Part shown: piece after piece, positions 13,801 through 25,600 of the stretch
Layout: each line of letters begins with the position of its first letter
Numbering within the stretch: the stretch's first letter is position 1
NCBI GenBank assembly: GCA_903813345.2
Contig: CAIIXF020000008.1
Coordinates: 35,178,867-35,242,866 of the forward strand
From: Owenia fusiformis
Lineage: Eukaryota; Annelida; Polychaeta; Sabellida; Oweniidae
Reading direction: 5' to 3'
DNA length: 64,000 nucleotides
Made by a program: the position numbers and the translations under genes
The notes under the pieces: model-generated
What the model was told of the DNA's origin: nothing
The model's input: only the letters and a program-made list of their open reading frames with translations
The model's database searches: none

Positions 13801-14436
13801 ATTGATTTTCATAATCTGGATGAGCGACCGTCAATACTTTAGGAAAATAAAAACCTGTATTCGATTCACTAGCATATTTTAGCATCAATTTATATGCATG
13901 TACTATACATATGTATTGCCTTCAGGGAAATGCCAACTAAGAGCTTATTCAAATTATCAATCCCACGAGTTTTAGCCAACAAAAATAATTACATTCATGG
14001 GAGAAAGTCTTTAGCTGTCAACTTATTTTTGCTCCAGTTGAAACAAGTAAATTTAGCAAACCATGAAACTTGCCAGGTTGATCACTATATGGTGGATGTA
14101 GTGACCAAAGTTCTCCAGGGATGACATTGGGCTCAAAGTACATTCATTTGAGCACTGAGTGAACCAAAATAAATAAATATTGTGAATGTTTAAGGTTATT
14201 GGAGTGTTCATGTTTATTGGCATTTGCAAAAAAATATTTTATTTGTATTGTATTTTCCATTACATTGTAAAAAGCTTATATTATACTTATATTTTCAGAG
14301 TTTGCAAAAATATTTGCATTGTATTTTCCATTACATTGTAAAAAGCTTACATTATACTTATATTTTCAGAGTTTGCAAATTCAAGAAGCCGAAAAAAAGC
14401 CGCTCCGAGAGCCAAACCCAAAGTCCAGAACTCTAA
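10889..14436 (+). CDS. Small RING-finger protein, probable E3 ubiquitin ligase
   Basis: Exons are 10889-10935, 12770-12928, 13209-13325 and 14370-14436, with consensus splice sites and matching phases, giving 129 residues. A C3HC4 RING spans residues 19-59 (C19, C22, C34, H36, C39, C42, C56, C59). A second finger of TRAF type follows (C88, C94, H106, C110); its last Cys is created by the exon 3-4 junction, which supports that splice. RING proteins usually recruit E2 enzymes for ubiquitin transfer. As sequenced, the frame stops at 14436. Dropping one A from the A7 run at about 14392-14398 would extend it to the stop at 14669-14671 (about 207 residues, basic tail with TTRRRRSARI), and that second frame looks coding. 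I do not recognise the orthologue. Confidence 0.8.
11207..11539 (-). mobile_element. tRNA-derived SINE, copy 1
   Basis: Read on the minus strand it begins with a tRNA-like head: A box TAGCTCAGCGGTAGCGC and B box GGATTCGATCC. It runs through a body of about 250 bp and ends in (ACAAT)n. The copy at 18691-19020 is very similar, in the same orientation. It lies in intron 1 of the RING gene. It is a Pol III-type retroposon, not a tRNA gene, because the acceptor stem is not followed by a tRNA end. Confidence 0.85.
11583..11665 (-). mobile_element. Second tRNA-like SINE head
   Basis: On the minus strand there is an A-box-like TGGCCAAACCAGTAAAG and a B-box-like GGGTTCAATTTCC, spaced as in a tRNA. 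It is a different tRNA ancestor from the adjacent SINE. Only the head is clear. Confidence 0.5.
12332..12619. mobile_element. Palindromic MITE in RING gene intron 1
   Basis: The left arm ATCTTGAATCTTAAAAATAC pairs with a right arm ending TTTTTGAGATTCAAGGT. Inner words (GCAATCAAAGGA / TCCTTTGATTGC, AGAAACATATG / CATATGTTTCT) also pair. A partial left arm of the same element precedes it at about 12195-12285. Confidence 0.7.
14225..14380 (+). repeat. 71-bp tandem duplication of a splice-acceptor region
   Basis: Two near-identical copies carry the polypyrimidine tract, ATTTTCAG and the first exon bases AGTTTGCAAA; the AGs end at 14298 and 14369. The second is taken as the exon 4 acceptor of the RING gene. 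Use of the first would give a different, short C-terminus that stops within the duplicated unit. Confidence 0.8.
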
Positions 14437-14653
14437 ACCTGAAAACAACATGCTAAAAACCCCCACAAAGGCTAAACCCAAACCTCCCGCAAGAGACTCG
14501 TATCCCTTACGTCATAATTCAAACATTTACGATCTCAGCAATGCCACATCTGAAAGCGCACAGGTTGAATTGTCTGTAACAAGTACGGTAACTACTCGAA
14601 GGAGGCGGTCTGCTAGGATTGCAATAACTCATGGACCAAATATTGTTCCAAAT

Positions 14654-14838
14654 AGGCTACGTCAAAGATAGGCAGATGGCTATGTCAAAGATAGGCAGAT
14701 GGCTATGTCAAAGATATGCAGATGGCTATGTCAAAGATAGGCAGATGGCTATGTCAAAGATATGCAAATGGCTATGTCAAAGATAGGCAGATGGCTATGT
14801 CAAAGATAGGCAGACGGCTATGTCAAAGATAGACAGAT
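14654..14838 (+). repeat. 23-bp minisatellite at the end of the RING gene
   Basis: About eight copies of a unit reading GGCTATGTCAAAGATAGGCAG plus AT. The first unit overlaps the last codons and the TAG of the second RING-gene frame, so the array appears to have grown from the gene end. Confidence 0.85.
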
Positions 14839-15327
14839 GACATGATCTTCTCAGCATTGATATTACAGGTGATACAATCATGTGATACAATCACGTGATA
14901 CAATCAGGTGATACTAATGGGTGCGTTCCTGTAGGCAGTACTGCACCCACTTGAGCATTTGAAAAATAACCTGATATTTGGAGTCATAAAAATCACAACA
15001 TTTGGGTGCTTTTCCAGAATTCTGAAATTAAAGTTTTCTCCCTGTTGAATGATGTCATGTTTGATGTCAGTTTTGTAGTGACAATCATGTTAAGCACTGA
15101 GTAGAAGTTGGCAGTTAGTGAAATGTTATATCCATTCATGAAAAAATCATTACGTTTAATTTAATTTTGATGCTTTAAATAATGATATACTTATGGAAGG
15201 CTGGAAAAAAATTCTCGATCATCAAGAAACACAAATATTTTTTCTCTGGCCTAAGGTGTAATTTCACATATTGTAATACTTAATTTTGTATTCCATAATT
15301 ACCTGTATAATCATGTCACAACCCAGT

Positions 15328-15430
15328 GATGACATATTGTTATGGTCTCCAACTTTTTTGTGATATCATTCAGTTTTGGCTTTCAGCCTGTATAACAAAT
15401 GGCAGTGAGTGGCATTTTGCCTGTTAGTGC
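15328..15430 (+). repeat. Copy of the 'GTCACCACC' family
   Basis: It shows GTGATGACATATTGTTATGG, then TCTCCAAC and a T run, then AACAAATGGCAGTGAGTGGC, and ends near TTAGTGCCTCGTT. It is the short form, without internal expansion. Confidence 0.65.
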
Positions 15431-15440
15431 CTCGTTTTAT

Positions 15441-15708
15441 TTACCAAAGGTCAAGTTCATGTACCATATGTCATTTACCATAGGTCAACTTCATGTACCA
15501 TATGTCATTTACCATAGGTCAACTTCATGTGCCATATGTCATTTACCATAGGTCAACTTCATGTGCCATATGTCATTTACCATAGGTCAACTTCATGTAC
15601 CATATGTCATTTACCATAGGTCAACTTCATGTACCATATGTCATTTACCATAGGTCAACTTCATGTACCAGATGTCATTTACCATAGGTCAACTTCATGT
15701 ACCATATG
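15441..15708 (+). repeat. 34-bp minisatellite
   Basis: About eight copies of a 34-bp unit built from CATTTACCATAGGTCAACTT and CATGTACCATATGT. Copies differ by single substitutions. It lies in the intergenic region downstream of the RING gene. Confidence 0.9.
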
Positions 15709-16370
15709 TCTTTAGTTATCATAGTATTCAATACTTCATATACAATTTATATTACTCTATATGATAATTTACCTTGTTTCTTTATTTTTATTTTTTTGTT
15801 TTACACTTGTTCTATCAGCATATGCTGCATCGAATTCGACTCATGCTTTCAAAAAATATGTGTTCACTATTGTTCACACAACATGTTGATTGGTGCAGTA
15901 TTCATTTTTGTATTTTTTTCAAAAAGTGGAAAAAATTGTAATATTATTTTGAATTTACTTGTAAAATGTTATAAATACATCAAATTCATGCTGTGATAGG
16001 TACTAGGTTTGATTTATTTATTTGTTTAAAGTAATCACCAATTTTGATTCTTTCATTTAAACAATTTTGTTTTTGTAAAAATTTGATGAAAAAATTATGT
16101 TTTTATAATGCCAACAACATATTTAAAGTTAGTAGTAAAGTTTATGCCGTATTTGTGGAACCTTTAAAGTGTACATAGTGTGTAAAATAAAATATATATT
16201 TTGATTAAAAAGCTTTTCGTTGGTTACATTTGTTATGTGAATGTGCAATATGATCATAAAAGTATTTGTGTAAATTGTGTAGACATTGTGTGCATCAGTG
16301 CCCTAGTCTGTTATGAGCAATTGTTCAGTTTTCAACATTTGACACGCCAATAAACTAGATGCCTCTATAA

Positions 16371-16632
16371 GTTATTGAATGATTTGAAATGCAATACAGG
16401 ATATATTCTGCTCGAGAATTCTGTATTGGAAAGAGATGAAGTCGAGTGCAAATACAGAATATTGAGAGCAGAATATATCCTGTATTGCACTTCAAATCAT
16501 TCAATAACGTTTTTATCGTGTGCTCCTCTGTATTGCTACTGAGAGTGTCTCCTCCATACCAATATTTTCTGTATTGCGATGGCGATCAATGGGGACGATC
16601 TCAGTAGCAATACAGATTGGTACAGCACAAGA
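16371..16632. mobile_element. Double-hairpin palindromic element
   Basis: The first palindrome (16371-16509) has arms reading TTATTGAATGATTTGAAATG with a close reverse complement 130 bp on. A second one follows (16517-16632), with arms around CTGTATTGCTACTGAGA / TCTCAGTAGCAATACAG. Both share the GAATATATCCTGTATTGC-type words. No coding frame. Confidence 0.75.
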
Positions 16633-16864
16633 ACTGACCAATCAGAAGGCATCATTTTACAGATCATGCGATAATATAGATTATTTCAACTTTCTCTAGT
16701 CACTCAGTGATACCATGTTTGAACTTGAAATACAAAACAAGGCATTAATCCCCTTAGAATCAAAACCCCATGGAATAAATATTTTTAAGGAATAACATCT
16801 ATTATTCTCAATTTCAATATATTCAAAGTTTATATGTTATGATAGATTTACTAAAATTAGCAAA

Positions 16865-16994
16865 TACAGTAAAACCTGTCTTAAAAGTGGAACCATGGAA
16901 TTATAAAGCTGGTTCATTTGACATTAAGTCGGTTGATCTTGGGACTGAAGTGTTCTATTAACAAAGGTGTTCCACTTTCCAGGATTCACGGTAT
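16865..16994. mobile_element. Pogo-like MITE relic
   Basis: It starts TACAGTAAAACCTGTCTTAA, the typical start of pogo/Tc1-type non-autonomous elements. The right end (GGATTCACGGTATA) is degenerate. A closer pair of ends is seen at 54707-54859. Confidence 0.55.
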
Positions 16995-17005
16995 ATTGTT
17001 ATTAT

Positions 17006-18690
17006 GTCACCACCAAAAGTGGTGACATATTGTTATGGTCTCCGTTTTTTTGCGACGGCGGTTGGCGTCCGGCGGTTGGAGGTTGGCGTCCGGCGGTTGG
17101 AGGTTGGCGTCTGTAACAATTTCTTACAACTTCCTATAACTTAACAAATACTGTTTAGACTGACTTCAATTTTTTTCTAAATCATCTACATGTTCTCAGA
17201 AGTTCAAATCTGACTTTAGATTTGACATTTGACCTTCAATGACCTTCTCAAGGTCAAAAAGGTCTTTTTTCAACTTGCTTCACATTGACTAGATTTTTTT
17301 TCAAAATCATCTACATGTTCTCAGAAATTCAAATCTGACTTTAGATTTGACTTTAGATTTGACATTTGACCTTCAAATCTGACTTTAGATTTGACATTTG
17401 ACCTTCAATGACCTTCTCAAGGTCAAAAAAGGTCAAAAAGGTCTGTTTTCAACTTGCTTCAAATTGACTAAATTTTTTTTTCAAAATCATCTACGTGTTC
17501 TCAGAAATTCAAATCTGACTTAAGATTTGACTTAAGATTTGACATTTGACCTTCAATGACCTTCTCAAGGTCAAAAAAGGTCAAAAAGGTCTGTTTTCAA
17601 CTTGCTTCAAATTGACTAAAAAAAATTTTCAAAATCATCTACGTGTTCTCAGAAATTCAAATCTGACTTTAGATTTGACTTAAGATTTGACATTTGACCT
17701 TCAATGACCTTCTCAAAGTCAAAAAAGGTCAAAAAGGTCTTTTTTCAACTTGCTTCAAAATTGACTAAATGTTTTTTTCAAAATCATCTACGTGTTCTCA
17801 GAAATTCAAATCTGACTTTAGATTTGACATTTGACCTTCAATGACCTTCTCAATGTCAAAAAAGGTCAAAAAGGTATTTTTTCATCTTGCTTCAAATTGA
17901 CTAAATTTTTTTTTCAAAATCATCTACATGTTCTCAGAAATTCAAATATGACTTTAGATTTGACTTAAGATTTGACATTTGACCTTCAATGACCTTCTCA
18001 AGGTCAAAAAGGGTTTTTTTCAACTTGCTTCAAATTGACTAATTTTTTTTTTCAAAATCATCTACATGTTCTCAGAAATTCAAATCTGACTCTAGATTTG
18101 ACATTTGACCTTTAATGACCTTCTCAGGGTCAAAAAAGGTCTGTTTTCAACTTGCTTCAAATTGACTAAAAAAAATGTTCAAAATCATCTACGTGTTCTC
18201 AGAAATTCAAATCCGACTTTAGATTTGACTTAAGATTTGACATTTGACCTTCAATGACCTTCTCAAGGGCAAAAAAGGTCTTTTTTTCAACTTGCTTCAA
18301 ATTGACTAATTTTTTTTTTCAAAACCATCTACATGTTCTCAGAAATTCAAATCTGACTTTAGATTTGACATTTGACCTTTAATGACCTTCTCAAGGTCAA
18401 AAAAGTTCAAAAAGGTCTGTTTTCAACTTGCTTCAAATTGACCAAATTTATTTTTCAAAATCATCTACATCTTTTCAGAAGTTCAAATCTGACTTTAGAT
18501 TTGACCTTTGACCTTCAATGACCTTCTCAAGGTCAAAAAGGTCTTTTTTCAACTTGCTTCAAATTGACTAATTTTTTTTTCAAAATCATCTACATGTTCT
18601 CAGAAGTTCTTCTTAAGGTCAAAAGGTATTTTCCAACTTGCTTTAAATTGACCAAATTGTTTTAGGTGGTGACATTTTGTCATGTTAATG
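17006..18690 (+). repeat. GTCACCACC-family element with an expanded internal array
   Basis: The element opens with GTCACCACCAAAAGTGGTGA and TATTGTTATGGTCTCC and closes with GGTGGTGACATTTTGTCATG, as the short copies do. Its interior is an array of about eleven units of roughly 120-180 bp. Each unit carries AAAATCATCTACATGTTCTC, AAATCTGACTTTAGATTTGA, TTGACCTTCAATGACCTT, CTCAAGGTCAAAAAGGTC and CAACTTGCTTCAAATTGAC. A single-copy relative of the unit is at about 58860-59110. Confidence 0.85.
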
Positions 18691-19020
18691 CCTTGTATTG
18701 TATTTTGTTTACCACCAATGAAGGTGAGCAATACCTCTTGGGTATATCCTGTATATATACCGTCGTAATTTACGTAATTAACCTGGAAGATGGACCGAAA
18801 AACCCCTCCTTGAAGGAGCCCTGTGTTCTTTTATGTGCACTTATACATAGACATACAAATACACACCAAATCCTTTTGTACGAGTTGTGGACCACTCAGT
18901 CAAACACCCTGGAAGTACTTCACGCAAACAAGCAAATTTAGTTTTGCCTGAACAGGGGATTGAATCTGGGACCTATTGCGCAAGAGGTACATGCGCTACC
19001 GCTGAGCTATACGGGTGGAT
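18691..19020 (-). mobile_element. tRNA-derived SINE, copy 2
   Basis: Same family and orientation as the copy at 11207-11539: (TTGTA)n tail at the low-coordinate end, shared body (ACCACCAATGAAGGTGAGCA, TTTATGTGCACTTATACATA) and tRNA-like head on the minus strand with TAGCTCAGCGGTAGCGC. It directly abuts the end of the preceding repeat. Confidence 0.85.
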
Positions 19021-22000
19021 ACAAGTCGGCCTTTAACATAGGGTATGACAGGACTCTTCCAGTTGCCATCCTTTTGAAGGGAAGTGTACATATTGCACAA
19101 AACAACAAAAAACAATTATATGCAGTCTATCCTATTTATTTTTGTTAATTGGTACTCTAATAACATTGGAAGATAATCTCTATGTGATAATACACAGTAT
19201 AATTAATATAATAGAATGTTAAAATTCACAGCCTTTATTCATTGGATTCTATTCTCGATCTTCATCCTCGTTTTTTACATTCACCAGCTTCCACCATTTA
19301 AACACTCCTAATATGGTAATTTAACCATCCAATAAACCCTGTTCGCTAATAAAAAAAGAAATATTTTCCCTTTAAAAATAATTTCAATGCATGCTTATAA
19401 TTCATTATGGACCTATACTGTCTCCATACAAATTAATAAATAGTTATGTTGGTTGGCCTATTATTACATCAATTGAACAATATCTTTCACACAGTAATAT
19501 AATTCAACATATTATTCTATTATACCTCTTAAGGTATTACAAAATAACTAATATATACCTTGACGATGTAACAATGGGACAGTGCAAGCTTGTGTAGGCA
19601 TTTAAAGTGGCGATATCTCACGAAGATGAAGATTGTGAAATAGAATCCAACGTTTTGAGTTCGTTGCAGGATATGCTTATAATTAGATATCCTTTGCGTT
19701 ACAATTATATGATATACAATACGATACAATATCATACAATACAATATACAATATTTAGAGACCAAGTCAATATTTTGACTTCCTTGAACATGGCTTACAT
19801 CAATAAGAAATCATGACAGCAAAGCCCCTTATAACATTAACCAATATTAAATATGTCAATCTTAAAAGTATCCAGCATTATTTTTACACAATATTTTTTA
19901 ATTGATCTAACCTTTCAGACTGACGCACTACCTCTCCCCAAAATATAATAATTAAGCAGTAAGTTTTTTAAATTCAAAGACGCTTCCATTTAAAAAATCA
20001 ATTGTGCTTTTTACCTCGTAATAGATTTTTATGTTCGTAGGTGTATATCAATACAATATATTGACCTTGTCTCTTAATAGACTGTACGCACAACATTAAT
20101 TCTAAAAGATTGGCAATTTTTATATATAAAGCACTTGGTTCTATTTACATCATTGTCAATTTTAGATTTTCAACATTATCATGTGTCATATTAATAACTG
20201 AATGCCGGGGACTGTTTCTCATTTCTCAAAAACATCATGAACTGTGATGCAATAAATTATATTATTCCATAGTTAGCATGATATTCATAGGATAACATGT
20301 GGAAATAAAAACGGTATTTTTGTAATCAGTGGTAAAATATGATATTTTTGACAAATTTTCACTTAACCATAGCATACGGTTTTTTAGCCATGACATACGA
20401 CGTCGTATGCGATGGTTTATGGATTTTTGCTACTTCAGACTCAAAACGAGGCTTAGTGTCAACATCGCCGGATCGTTTGGAAAATTCGAAATATATCACT
20501 TAATTTCCGACGATTCTGATGATGACTTTAACGATGGAATAAAAAGAACATCCTATGATTTACTCGTGATATGATTTTAATCCACTCATGGATATTGATA
20601 TCTGCACTCTCTCGCTACGCTCGCTCGTGCAGATATCATATCCATTCGTGGATAAAAATCATATCACTCATAAATCATAGGATATCCTCTATATATTGCA
20701 ACATTTTCATCATGAGACACTGATATATTTTGGAAACAGGGGTAGATTTACTATTTTTGCAGTGTCTTGCTGCAGATGTTCTATAAGGAACACACTATGT
20801 ATATCATGAACAATTAAACTATTTCTATCATTAACATGGACTACATGTAACTATTTTTTACCCTAAAAACCGGGGGTAAGTTTCTAAATAATCCTTAAAT
20901 CACTAAATCTATAGTACAGACAGTAGTAGATTGGATATACATAAGATGTACAACACATTCTCATATAAAGAATTTTTCAGAAATGCACCCCTGACAGAAT
21001 CATAAAATTGTGAAGTGACTAATTATCATGTATTATGCTATAATTATTGCTTGCTGATTCTATCTGTCTATATAAGCATTTAAAACTATTCATATAATTG
21101 ACAATCATGAACTTCATATCATTGAAAATCATGAACATCATGTTGTTCAAGGAATAAATTATTCTCCAAATAAAGCTCCAGATCCGAAAGTGAAGTTTAT
21201 TGATTTCAATTAAATAATCGCTCTTATGTGTGTGAGTCAAAACCAAGTCTTTACTACCAAATGTGCCAATGCATTACATTATTAGTTATAGGTTATATAA
21301 TGAAATTTCAAGATAATAGTGATGCTCAACTCAAAATTTGAATTTTGTTAAATTCAGGTAAAAATATCAGCAGAAAGCCAGCTTACTTGAACAGATTTGA
21401 ACCAATTTGAAAAACTCACATGGTAACAGTAACACAATGTGAGCATATTTTAGCAAACATTAAAACATTTGTGTAATATTGGGTATTTGGTATAAATAAT
21501 AAATAAAGGATTCAATGGTAGTTTCCGCGTCCTAATTAAAATTGTATTCTGCCATGATTACAATGGTAACGCAAGCAGCTTATGGTGTAATAACTGATAA
21601 GTGGGAGGATGATATCCATAAAGTGGCTCAACTTGGGGATTTCATCACATTAGGAAGTTAGGAATACTGTTAAAAGGAACATTCATAAAAATATTAATAA
21701 ATCTAACAAAAATAACAAATAAGTTACAATTTAACTTAACGAGACAATAAATGCTACTCAATATACTACAGTGTACTGTTGTATAAAGTACTACAAAAAT
21801 AAAAAAAAATCTAAAAAATATTAATAGCATTAAAGTATAACAATTAATTGACAAAAACAGTTTTCTTCTATTTACAACCTTTATTAATCAAAATCACAGA
21901 ATGTTTTGTGATTTCAAATAATAAAGGTTGTGAAAAGAAAAACTATTTTTGTGATTTACAACCAACCCAAAGAACATGTTTAAGAACAATTGACTGGGCT

Positions 22001-22651
22001 TAATAATTTAAACCCTTTTTATGGATCCTGATATTTCACATTATAACATATAAGTCAACCAGTTTCTGAGTTGTTTACTCTTGATAAACCACTGCTAGCT
22101 TCAGAGGGCTTGACCTAGTCACATAATCTTACCAGACGCTTTTTGATATTTGATCAAATGAATACCTACTTAAAACTTTTAGATTTTGAATTTTAGTTGA
22201 TATGAAAAAGTCAAAACTAAAATAAAACAGGAATAGACGACTGTTAATAACTATTTTCAAACCAAAATCTAAAATTAGTGTTTACATACATATAGTGTTT
22301 TCACTAAACAAACCCCTATTTGTTGTCACTCTAGCACCATTCCGAAGACACATTGCGAAAATAAGCCATCTCAGAAAGAGAAATTCATCCAATATTTGTT
22401 TTACAGTGGGGTCGAGGATACGATAAATATAAATGTGCGTAAGATTTCTGATTTTCAATATTTTGAGGACTTGAATGTAGTTTTGAGAAAAAATTAATCT
22501 AATTTTAGATATTCATAAAATAGAGTATTTCAACTGAAGGTCAAACAATATGAATTATATCATAATTTCAATTAAAAAATAATAATTACACTTTTACAGA
22601 CTTAATTTAAGCTGTAATGTCCTAAAGTTTTGGCACAATTTTACTCCCTAG
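19021..22651. other. Intergenic region, convergent gene ends
   Basis: It lies between the RING gene and the BPNT1 stop codon. It holds a hairpin element (20550-20683), a small inverted repeat around 21880-21935 (ACAACCTTTATT / AATAAAGGTTGT) and simple AT-rich runs around 19700-19750. The short open frames have no splice or family support. The BPNT1 3' UTR must lie at its right end. Confidence 0.6.
20550..20683. mobile_element. Hairpin element with about 60-bp arms
   Basis: The arms read TCCTATGATTTACTCGTGAT and its reverse complement, continuing through CCACTCATGGATAT and CTGCAC, around a small loop (CTCGCTACGCTCGCTCG). It is nearly perfect, so it is either recent or maintained. Confidence 0.8.
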
Positions 22652-25600
22652 TCAAGGCATAAGGACCTCTTTCACATCTTCGGGGATTTTGGAAAGATAG
22701 TGCGTGTGGGCTTCAACAGATGGCGTTGCTAGTACACCTGCGTTGTTTCTACGTTCAACTTGTGGGTGGTATTGTAAGGTATTGCCATGGATATCAGAGA
22801 GTTTACCGCCCACTGCGTGGAGAACGGCCTCTGGGGCACAGGTGTCCCATTTCTTACATCCTGGACTAGCGAACACGTAACCATGGGCCTTGCCCTCTAA
22901 GACAAGTAAAACCTGGAATGAAGATGAAAAACTGCATACTCCATCACAATTACGATAAATGTACTTCAGTTTCTAATCTGGCTCTAATTATAAAAACCTC
23001 ACTTTGGTGGAAAAGTTACACCTTATTTTGATATAAATGACATTTCAAAGGAATTGCGCATTTTAAAAGCATTTTTATAACACTGTATCCAATATCACAA
23101 AGGCAGTTTAAATCCATGTTGAATCCTTGAATCATAATGTTTTCAAGAATCTCATCCATGATTTTTCTTTGTTTTGGATATTTTGAAAAAAACTATGGTG
23201 GAAATTGGACGCTCCTAAGAAATTTGATCCCTCAATGACATTTTGCTAAGGGCCGATTTTTAGTATTTACTTTGAAAGTTGAGTTAAAATACCTTATGTC
23301 CCGCGCCACCCACTCTAAGCACTTCAGATGGCTCGCACGCTTCAACGGCATTCACAACTGCACGGTTAGAATGTGAACGAGTGGTGGTAATAATGTTTTG
23401 TCCCTCTGGGGCTTTAGCTGCATCATAGCCAAATGATCCTAAAAAACAAACAAGAAGTTCCAATTAGATTGATCCCTTTGTTAAACTTGCAATAAGACTG
23501 GAAACGAGTTGAGTTTAACATTCTAAAAAATTGTTACGATTATACATAGTATTCCATGTCAAGCAAACAGCCCTTTTCAATAAATTGAAATGAATTGGTC
23601 ATCGCTTAATCTTACATCTTACAAATAAAAGCAAGTTTTCTCATTAAAGTGTGCGCCAAAGTTTAAAACTGCGCAGGCGCAGCGCTCTCGCTAATCTATA
23701 TAAAGAGATTATAAGGTACAGGCTTCAGAGGTAAGTCAGGAAGGTGAACAATCTTCGTCACATGTTGATTTCCCATATAATCGTAAACAGGCAAGTTTCA
23801 CCATTGAAATTGAAAATTACTATTAGATATACTCTGTAGATGTTATTAATGAGCTATTAAGTGTATGCATCAATCTAATGGCTCATTTTGAACATATAAA
23901 AAGTATTTGTGTTTTGTTTCCCAGGGAATTGTATTCCCATGTACTACACACATAAATAGTGTACATTATGTAGTACTAGCCTGGTTTATATAATATTGAA
24001 GGGCATGCTGACTGTACACACGAGTACATGCATGAAGGCCTAACATTGATATTGCTTGCATACCTAAATAAAAATAAACTCTTCTAATACCCTAATGTAA
24101 ACACCGCGGTATACGTAGTCCGATTTATCGGAGACTTTAAAGAATAATAAAGACTACAGCTCAATAAAATCATACATAACACAGGTATAATGATAGATGT
24201 AAGAATCTTATTTGAGAGATGAGACCATTGGTTAAATTTTAAAAGGGAAAGTTGTGAAAATTGTATGGGAGAGATTAGACCATTGGTTAAATTCTAAAAG
24301 GGAAAGTTGTGAAAATTGTATGGGAGAGATTAGACCATTGGTTAAATTCAAAAAGGGAAAGTTGTGAAAATTGTATGGGAGAGATTAGACCATTGGTTAA
24401 ATTCAAAAAGGGAAAGTTGTGAAAATTGTATGGGAGAGATTAGACCATTGGTTAAATTCTAAAAGGGAAAGTTGTGAAAATTGTATGGGAGAGATTAGAC
24501 CATTGGTTAAATTCTAAAAGGGAAAGTTGTGAAAATTGTATGGGAGAGATTAGACCATTGGTTAAATTCAAAAAGGTAAAGTTGTGAAAATTGTATGGGA
24601 GAGATTAGACCATTGGTTAAATTCTAAAAGGGAAAGTTGTGAAAATTGTATGGGAGAGATTAGACCATTGGTTAAATTCAAAAAGGGAAAGTTGTGAAAA
24701 TTGTATGGGAGAGATTAGACCATTGGTTAAATTCAAAAAGGGAAAGTTGTGAAAATTGTATGGGAGAGATTAGACCATTGGTTAAATTCTAAAAGGGAAA
24801 GTTGTGAAAATTGTATGGGAGAGATTAGACCATTGGTTAAATTCAAAAAGGGAAAGTTGTGAAAATTGTATGGGAGAGATTAGACCATTGGTTAAATTCA
24901 AAAAGGGAAAGTTGTGAAAATTGTATGGGAGAGATTAGACCATTGGTTAAATTCTAAAAGGGAAAGTTGTGAAAATTGTATGGGAGAGATTAGACCATTG
25001 GTTAAATTCTAAAGTACCTATTCCTACAATCCCCCAAATTGCTCTCCCTAGTTTGGCATCTGGTCCTGCCTTGTAGTTATAGTATGGCTGATAGATGACG
25101 CCACCGACTGCTGTCCCTTTTACAGCGACACCTATTAACACTGTAACATGGTCTAGTAAACCTTGCGTATATTCTGCTGTTCCATCTAGTGGATCCACCC
25201 AAATGCATATCTATAAAACATTTGAATTCAAAAAGTTAGATAGAATTAATAAGAATATTACGTCATCAGTTATTAAATAATCATTCCTGGATTAGATAAA
25301 CTGTAACATTGGCTAATTTTGTGACTACTTTTTCTTTATTTTGGTAAATTTGTTGATTAATTGAAATATTTGCCTGAATTTACAAAATTTAAGTACCGAG
25401 AACATTATTATAAAAATACGATCTGATTTTCAAAAAATGAAATCGAGCGCTCATCAACTTGAATAACTGCTAAATGTTTAAAATTACATTTGCCAAAGTA
25501 ATTAGTGCCAAAAACAGAGTTACAGTAATATTGTTTTGGCAAAATTGAGCAAAAATGCTCTGATTTTCAAGAGTTTAAAATTTGAAACTTTCAAATGCTC

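Noticed and set aside
13894-14124. Extra exon of the RING gene (76-codon frame)
   Set aside because: There is an acceptor-like TTCAG, but no fitting donor or phase, and skipping it rebuilds the second zinc finger (H-x3-C) exactly.
20329-20574. Coding open frame of 81 codons
   Set aside because: It runs into the hairpin element and has no splice or family support.
24245-25013. CRISPR-like array
   Set aside because: Units are contiguous and identical with no unique spacers; this is a minisatellite in an intron of an animal gene. The same holds for the 36-bp array at 62683.
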